A stretch of DNA of 9,331 nucleotides from Flavobacteriales bacterium UBA4660 (GTDB lineage Bacteria; Bacteroidota; Bacteroidia; Flavobacteriales_D; Sanyastnellaceae). Shown one piece after another: positions 5,147 to 9,331 of the stretch. Numbering within the stretch: the stretch's first letter is position 1; each line of letters starts with the position of its first letter. The notes beneath the pieces are model-generated. The model worked only from the letters and a program-made list of their open reading frames with translations, did not search any database and was not told where the DNA came from. The position numbers and the translations under genes are program-made. The DNA lies in the NCBI GenBank assembly GCA_002405435.1, contig DHLU01000043.1, forward strand, positions 1 to 9,331, read 5' to 3'.

Positions 5147-6370
5147 CTATTGTATTTCTCCCGCGTCGTACCGGGTATTTGGATACCGCACCTTGTGAAT
5201 TTCGCGCACTTTTTTATAGAGTAAGTCGCGCAATTCGGGCAGGCCCGTTTTCTGCACGGCTGAGATGAAAACCACATCAGCGCCGGCTATGCGCGACATC
5301 CATGTATTGCGCCAGTCTTCGAGCGTCATGTGCTCCTTGCCCGCAGGAGCGAGATCGTCGGGGTCTTTCTCGACTGGGCGGTAAGCGTCAATTTTGTTGA
5401 ACACCAGTATGACCGGCTTGCCTGAGCAGCCGATTTCTTCCAGTGTATCGTTGACTACCTGCACGTGCTCTTCAAAAGACGGGTGTGAGATGTCGGCCAG
5501 GTGAATAAGTAAATCGGCCTCTAGGGTTTCGTCGAGGGTGCTTTTAAACGACTCAATGAGCTGGTGTGGCAGTTTTCTGATAAACCCTACAGTATCTGCC
5601 AGCAGGAAGGGGATGTCGTGGAGCACCACCTTGCGGACCGTTGTGTCGAGGGTAGCAAACAGCTTATTCTCGGCAAACACGTCGCTCTTGCTAAGCACAT
5701 TCATCAACGTGCTTTTGCCGGCGTTGGTATAGCCTACGAGGGCCACGCGCACCATGGCGCCGCGGTTGCCCCGCTGGGTTCTTTTCTGTTTGTCAATCTG
5801 GCGCAATTCTTCCTTGAGGAAGGCAATACGATCGCGTACAATCCTGCGGTCCGTTTCTATCTCCTGCTCACCGGGTCCGCGCATACCTATACCACCGCGC
5901 TGCTTTTCAAGGTGTGTCCACATGCGTGTGAGCCTCGGCAGCATGTACTCGTACTGGGCGAGCTCTACCTGCCTGCGGGCATGCGCGGTACGCGCACGGC
6001 TGGCGAAAATGTCGAGAATAAGCGAATTGCGGTCGAGGATTTTTACCGTCGGGCGCTCTGTGTCTTTTTCATTGAACGAGCGCTCGAGGTTCCGTTGCTG
6101 GGCCGGACTGAGTTCATCATCAAAGATGACGAGTTCGGGTTTGTGCTCCTGCACATAGTTTTTTATTTCCTGCAATTTGCCTGAGCCCACGAAAGTGCGC
6201 GGATCAGGATGGTCGAGCGCCTGTAGGAAGCGGGCCATGCATTGTGCGCGGGCGGTCTCCGCCAAAAACTCCAGCTCGTCGAGGTATTCGTTGGTCTGTT
6301 TACGGTCCTGGTTTCTTGTCACCAGGCCCACCAGTACACATTGCTCCGTTTTTTTTGCGGTTTCAATCAT
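5147..6370 (-). CDS. hflX: GTPase HflX
   Basis: The product (407 aa) is HflX, a cytoplasmic GTPase that binds the 50S subunit and, in studied bacteria, splits stalled or heat-damaged 70S ribosomes. The N-terminal HflX domain contains the glycine-rich TFVGSGKL motif (residues 59-66) and ends in the linker RGGIGMRGPGE (158-168), with a coiled-coil-like charged helix at about 168-205. The G domain follows: G1 GYTNAGKS (213-220), a TLDTTVR stretch with the likely G2 Thr243 or Thr244, G3 DTVGF (259-263), G4 NKID (325-328) and G5 SAV (370-372). All GTP-binding motifs are intact, and the length fits the family. The ATG at 6368-6370 starts the usual Bacteroidota-like N-terminus MIETAKKTEQCVLVG. The gene starts 11 nt after the cytochrome c stop, so it is probably the last gene of that transcription unit, and it converges with the secreted paralogue 5 nt away. 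Confidence 0.96.
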   Translation of the reverse strand: MIETAKKTEQCVLVGLVTRNQDRKQTNEYLDELEFLAETARAQCMARFLQALDHPDPRTFVGSGKLQEIKNYVQEHKPELVIFDDELSPAQQRNLERSFNEKDTERPTVKILDRNSLILDIFASRARTAHARRQVELAQYEYMLPRLTRMWTHLEKQRGGIGMRGPGEQEIETDRRIVRDRIAFLKEELRQIDKQKRTQRGNRGAMVRVALVGYTNAGKSTLMNVLSKSDVFAENKLFATLDTTVRKVVLHDIPFLLADTVGFIRKLPHQLIESFKSTLDETLEADLLIHLADISHPSFEEHVQVVNDTLEEIGCSGKPVILVFNKIDAYRPVEKDPDDLAPAGKEHMTLEDWRNTWMSRIAGADVVFISAVQKTGLPELRDLLYKKVREIHKVRYPNTRYDAGEIQ

Positions 6371-6381
6371 GCCTTGCCAGC

Positions 6382-6735
6382 TCAGGGGGTCGCCTTGCGC
6401 AATTGCAGGGTGTAGTCGGTAAGCAGCTGCACCTGGTCGGCCGTCAGCAGGTCTCTGAACGGCGGCATGGTGCCTTTTCCTTGCAGGATTCTGGCCACCA
6501 CCTCATCGCGGCTGAGCGCACTGGTGCTCAGGTCGGTTGCGTTGTTGTAACCCATCTTTCCGTCTGCGCCGTGACATATGCCACAACGTGCGTTGAAGAG
6601 CGCGGTTACCTGACCCGGATCACCTTGCGGGCCCCCGGCGTTGCCTCCGGGTGAACATGCCACGGATACTCCGGTGCACAGGGCGAGTACAATCAGAACC
6701 AGCCGCGGCCGGCGCCTACTTCCCTGAATGGCCAT
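6382..6735 (-). CDS. Single-haem c-type cytochrome, exported and probably lipid-anchored
   Basis: This 117-residue protein has one covalent haem site, CGICH at residues 51-55 (Cys51, Cys54, His55 as axial ligand), and a likely second axial ligand in GTMPPF (Met90), the pattern of small class I cytochromes c. The N-terminus has RRRPR followed by the hydrophobic core LVLIVLALCTGVSVAC, and then a Gly/Pro/Asn linker. Cys27 could be a lipidation site, but the preceding residues (VSVAC) depart from the standard lipobox, so a plain signal or anchor is also possible. The likely role is electron transfer in the periplasm. The frame stays open far upstream to 7107, but that part lies in a shadow frame of the preceding gene; the ATG at 6733-6735 starts directly before the export signal. 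It overlaps the end of the upstream membrane-protein gene by 43 nt, which suggests translational coupling. Confidence 0.87.
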   Translation of the reverse strand: MAIQGSRRRPRLVLIVLALCTGVSVACSPGGNAGGPQGDPGQVTALFNARCGICHGADGKMGYNNATDLSTSALSRDEVVARILQGKGTMPPFRDLLTADQVQLLTDYTLQLRKATP

Positions 6736-7145
6736 GGAATGGTAGCAAGTATGATGATTAGTGACAGCAGGTAATAAAAGAGGATGGTGCGGTGGCGCGG
6801 CCATCCGTCGGTCGTTTTTTTCGCGCGCATGTATCCGACGGTTGCGATCAAAATGGCCAAAACCATACCCACAAGGTGCTCCACTGCCCAGAACCTGCTT
6901 GTTGCGTGCGCCATTTTCTCCGGATCGGCAAGGGCGGCCTTCACGCTCGGGCTGATGAAGTATAGTCCGAGTCCGATAACCAGTTGCAGGTGAAGCACGA
7001 TCATGGTAAACAGGGCCAGTTTGCGGTCGCCTGCCGTATAGGTTTTTGACGGCATTCCCCTGAGACTCGAAAAGATCGTGAGCAGCAGCAACGCGAGCGT
7101 CACCCATCTGAGGGCTGAGTGTAAATGATTTAAGGGTACTAACAT
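6693..7145 (-). CDS. Four-helix membrane protein of the small 'cytochrome b'-like family
   Basis: This 150-residue protein is predicted to span the inner membrane four times, at about residues 10-28, 44-65, 84-105 and 119-137. It resembles a family widespread in Bacteroidota and often annotated as 'cytochrome B', on the basis of an N-terminal LHSALRW-type motif, GDRKLALFT before helix 2, HLQLVIGLGLYFISP in helix 2, FWAVEHLVGM in helix 3 and an ending of IPWPFRE...GWF. Candidate haem ligands are His7 and His9 near helix 1, His52 in helix 2 and His90 in helix 3, but haem binding has not been shown as far as I know. The gene overlaps a c-type cytochrome gene by 43 nt, consistent with the pair passing electrons between membrane and periplasm (inference). 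It starts 30 nt after the stop of the S9A peptidase gene. No Shine-Dalgarno sequence is visible before the ATG at 7143-7145. Confidence 0.82.
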   Translation of the reverse strand: MLVPLNHLHSALRWVTLALLLLTIFSSLRGMPSKTYTAGDRKLALFTMIVLHLQLVIGLGLYFISPSVKAALADPEKMAHATSRFWAVEHLVGMVLAILIATVGYMRAKKTTDGWPRHRTILFYYLLSLIIILATIPWPFREVGAGRGWF

Positions 7146-7175
7146 GCTAATAAGATTGTTTACGGTTAATGGTCA

Positions 7176-9331
7176 TCATTCTTTGATGCCCGCAAGATCG
7201 AGCAGAAACGCGTATTCAAGCGCATATTCCTTCAGCGCTTCGAAACGGCCACTTTTGCCCCCGTGGCCCGCATCCATGTTGCACCACATCAGCAGGAGGT
7301 TGTTGTCGGTCTTGAGCTGTCGCAGGCGTGCGAGATACTTGGCCGGCTCCCAGTACTGCACCTGGCTGTCCCAGTATCCGGTGGTGATGAGAATGTTGGG
7401 GTATTCCATCGCCTTGAGGTTGTCATAGGGCGAATAAGACATCATGTACTCGAAGTAGGTTTTGTCTTTCGGGTTTCCCCACTCGTCAAACTCTCCCGTT
7501 GTAAGCGGAATGGTTTCGTCGAGCATGGTGTTTATCACATCTACAAATGGCACCGCGGTTACCACGCCCTTCCACAGTTTCGGTGCCATGTTGGTGACAG
7601 CACCCATCAGCAGTCCGCCCGCACTTCCTCCCATTGCAAACAGCTTATCCGGCGCACTGAATTTCTCCTGAACTAAAAACTCTCCGCAATCGATGAAGTC
7701 GGTAAAGGTGTTTTTCTTTTTCAGCAGCTTCCCGTCTTCATACCATGCGCGGCCCAGCTCCTGACCACCGCGTATGTGTGCTATGGCAAATACAAAACCG
7801 CGGTCGAGCAGGCTCAGCCTTGTGCTCGAAAAATAGGCGTCCATGCTGGCGCCATACGAACCATATCCGTAGAGGAGAAGGGGGCTGGTGCCGTCTTTCC
7901 TGAAGCGATCTTTCCGGTACACGATGGAGATAGGCACCAGGGTTCCGTCGTCGGCTGTGGCACGCACGTACTCACTGGTGTAGGCCGACTCATCATAACC
8001 ACCGACAACTTCCTGCTGTTTGAGCAGCGTGCGTGTGCGTGTGGCCATGTTATAATCGTAGGTGCTGTTGGGCACAACCATCGATGAGTATCCGTAGCGC
8101 AATACCTGGGTATTGAATTCGGGGTTTGCTCCTATGCCCATCGAATAGGTTGCGTCCTGAAACTCCATGTAATAGTCTGCAGCATTGTCCCAGCGTTTGA
8201 TGCGCAACTGCGTAAGACCGCCTTTCCGCTCCTGAATAACCAAATATTCCTGAAATATCTCAATGCCCTCGAGGAACACATCTGCGCGGTGGGCGATGAC
8301 CTCCTGCCAGTATTCCTTGCCGGTCTGGTTCAGCGGACACTGCATCAAGCGGAAGTTCTTCGCGTCGAGGTTGGTCACAATGTAAAACTTGTCGCCGTAA
8401 TGGTCTATTCCGTATTCGAGTCCGCGCTCACGGGGCTGAATCACTCGCCATTCGCCATCAGGCGCGTTGGCATCAAGTACGCGGTATTCCGCACTCATGG
8501 TCTGGGTGCTGGCAATCACGATGTACTGATCGCTTTTTGTCTTGTACACACCGGTGTAGAACTCTTCGTCTTTCTCTTCATACACCATCACGTCTTCAGA
8601 CTGCGGGGTACCCAGCTTGTGCTTCCAGATCTGCGACTCACGCAAGGTTACCGTGTCTTTGCGTGTGTAGAATACCGTCTTGTTGTCGTTTGCCCAGGTA
8701 ATTCCGCCTCCGCTCACGCCTTCAAGCTTGTCTTCGAGCAGGCCGCCATTTTCCAGGTTCTTGAACACCACGGTATAAATCCGGCGGCTTATGGTGTCTT
8801 CTGCCATGCCCATTAGGCGGTTGTCTTCACTGACATCCCATCCGCCGAGTGACCAGTAGTCGTGGCCCGCCGCCCTTTCGGGGCCATTAACGAGAATTTC
8901 TTCACTGCCTGTTTCCATGCTCTGTTTCTTGCGGCAGTACAGCGCATAATCGGCACCCTGCTCAAAACGCGTATAATACCAATAGCCGTTGTCGAATACC
9001 GGTACACTCATATCGGTCTCTTTGATCCTGCCCTTCATTTCCTGAAACAACTTTTCCTGCAGGGCCTCCGTATGGGCCAGTGACGATTTGGTGAATGCGT
9101 TTTCTGCCTCGAGGTAGGCCACTACTGCCTTGGTTTGTTCATCGGGTGTTTCCGACTCCTTTTGTTCGTCAGACAGGCGCATCCAGAAATAATCATCTTC
9201 AAGGGTAACGCCGTGGATGTCGGTCGTGTGCCTGACTTTGGGGGCGATGGGCGCCTTACCGGGTGTGTAGGTTGCTTGGTACATATTGTTTTCCTTGTTT
9301 TGGCAAGCCAGCAGGAGAGCCGCTGACAAGA
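7176..9331 (-). CDS. Oligopeptidase B-like prolyl oligopeptidase (S9A), lipoprotein, N-terminus outside window
   Basis: At least 717 residues are visible. The frame is open to the window edge: the codon at 9327-9329 is TTG inside what looks like a signal peptide core, so the true start lies beyond the window. The visible N-terminus SAALLLAC|QNKENN carries a standard lipobox (LLAC), implying an exported lipoprotein. After a linker comes the S9A N-terminal motif DDYFWMRL (about 45-52), a seven-bladed propeller region (about 90-430), and an alpha/beta hydrolase domain. The catalytic triad is Ser569 in GGSAGG, Asp654 in YWDSQVQYWEP and His689 in DAGHGG, counted from the TTG codon. The stretch YFEYMMSYSPYDN, with Glu627, matches the region that in oligopeptidase B favours cleavage after Arg/Lys. 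Such enzymes cut short peptides, not folded proteins. E. coli oligopeptidase B is cytoplasmic, so the export signal is noteworthy, though exported members are common in Bacteroidota. Confidence 0.93.
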   Translation of the reverse strand, partial: LSAALLLACQNKENNMYQATYTPGKAPIAPKVRHTTDIHGVTLEDDYFWMRLSDEQKESETPDEQTKAVVAYLEAENAFTKSSLAHTEALQEKLFQEMKGRIKETDMSVPVFDNGYWYYTRFEQGADYALYCRKKQSMETGSEEILVNGPERAAGHDYWSLGGWDVSEDNRLMGMAEDTISRRIYTVVFKNLENGGLLEDKLEGVSGGGITWANDNKTVFYTRKDTVTLRESQIWKHKLGTPQSEDVMVYEEKDEEFYTGVYKTKSDQYIVIASTQTMSAEYRVLDANAPDGEWRVIQPRERGLEYGIDHYGDKFYIVTNLDAKNFRLMQCPLNQTGKEYWQEVIAHRADVFLEGIEIFQEYLVIQERKGGLTQLRIKRWDNAADYYMEFQDATYSMGIGANPEFNTQVLRYGYSSMVVPNSTYDYNMATRTRTLLKQQEVVGGYDESAYTSEYVRATADDGTLVPISIVYRKDRFRKDGTSPLLLYGYGSYGASMDAYFSSTRLSLLDRGFVFAIAHIRGGQELGRAWYEDGKLLKKKNTFTDFIDCGEFLVQEKFSAPDKLFAMGGSAGGLLMGAVTNMAPKLWKGVVTAVPFVDVINTMLDETIPLTTGEFDEWGNPKDKTYFEYMMSYSPYDNLKAMEYPNILITTGYWDSQVQYWEPAKYLARLRQLKTDNNLLLMWCNMDAGHGGKSGRFEALKEYALEYAFLLDLAGIKE

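Noticed and set aside
5564..6184. Long open frame (206 codons) on the + strand opposite hflX
   Set aside because: It is fully antisense to a strongly conserved HflX with all GTP-binding motifs; its translation shows no domain and is a shadow of hflX codon use.
6736..7107. Upstream extension of the cytochrome c frame to an ATG at 7107
   Set aside because: This part overlaps the conserved four-helix membrane protein in another frame and encodes Arg/His-rich low-sense sequence; the export signal starts at 6735.
9327..9329. TTG as the start codon of the S9A peptidase
   Set aside because: It would give a signal peptide with no basic N-region and too few residues; the frame is open to the window edge, so the codon is most likely an internal Leu.

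Overview
This window looks like chromosomal DNA of a member of the Bacteroidota, probably a Flavobacteriales- or Cryomorphaceae-like marine or freshwater lineage with fairly GC-rich DNA; the lower rank is a guess. The pointers are a type IX secretion (T9SS) C-terminal sorting domain, a TonB-type C-terminal domain of the Bacteroidota kind, the Cys-rich GCT...DDGSC repeat common in secreted Bacteroidota proteins, start codons without Shine-Dalgarno sequences, and promoter elements of the TAnnTTTG type close to start codons.

Layout. (1) Positions 1-436 (+) hold the 3' end of a TonB-like energy transducer, closed by a strong hairpin terminator that also serves the convergent gene on the other side. 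(2) Positions 506-2214 (-) carry, in transcription order, a phosphatidylserine synthase-type CDP-alcohol phosphatidyltransferase (pssA), purS (small subunit of the three-part FGAM synthetase) and a small secreted protein of unknown function. (3) Positions 2286-5141 (+) carry two tandem genes for secreted proteins that share an N-terminal domain of about 230 residues which I do not recognise. The first is long, modular and Cys-rich and ends in a T9SS sorting domain; the second is essentially the shared domain alone. A short divergent promoter region (2215-2285) separates this pair from pssA. (4) Positions 5147-9331 (-) carry, in transcription order, an oligopeptidase B-like S9A peptidase (N-terminus beyond the window), a four-helix membrane protein of the small 'cytochrome b'-like family, a single-haem c-type cytochrome overlapping it by 43 nt, and the ribosome-associated GTPase HflX. 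The tight spacing suggests the last three are co-transcribed.

Most of the window is housekeeping. The part least explained by known families is the pair of secreted paralogues at 2286-5141. The membrane-protein/cytochrome c pair may form a small redox unit in the envelope. I found no CRISPR array, tRNA, rRNA, insertion sequence, prophage gene or recognisable defence system.
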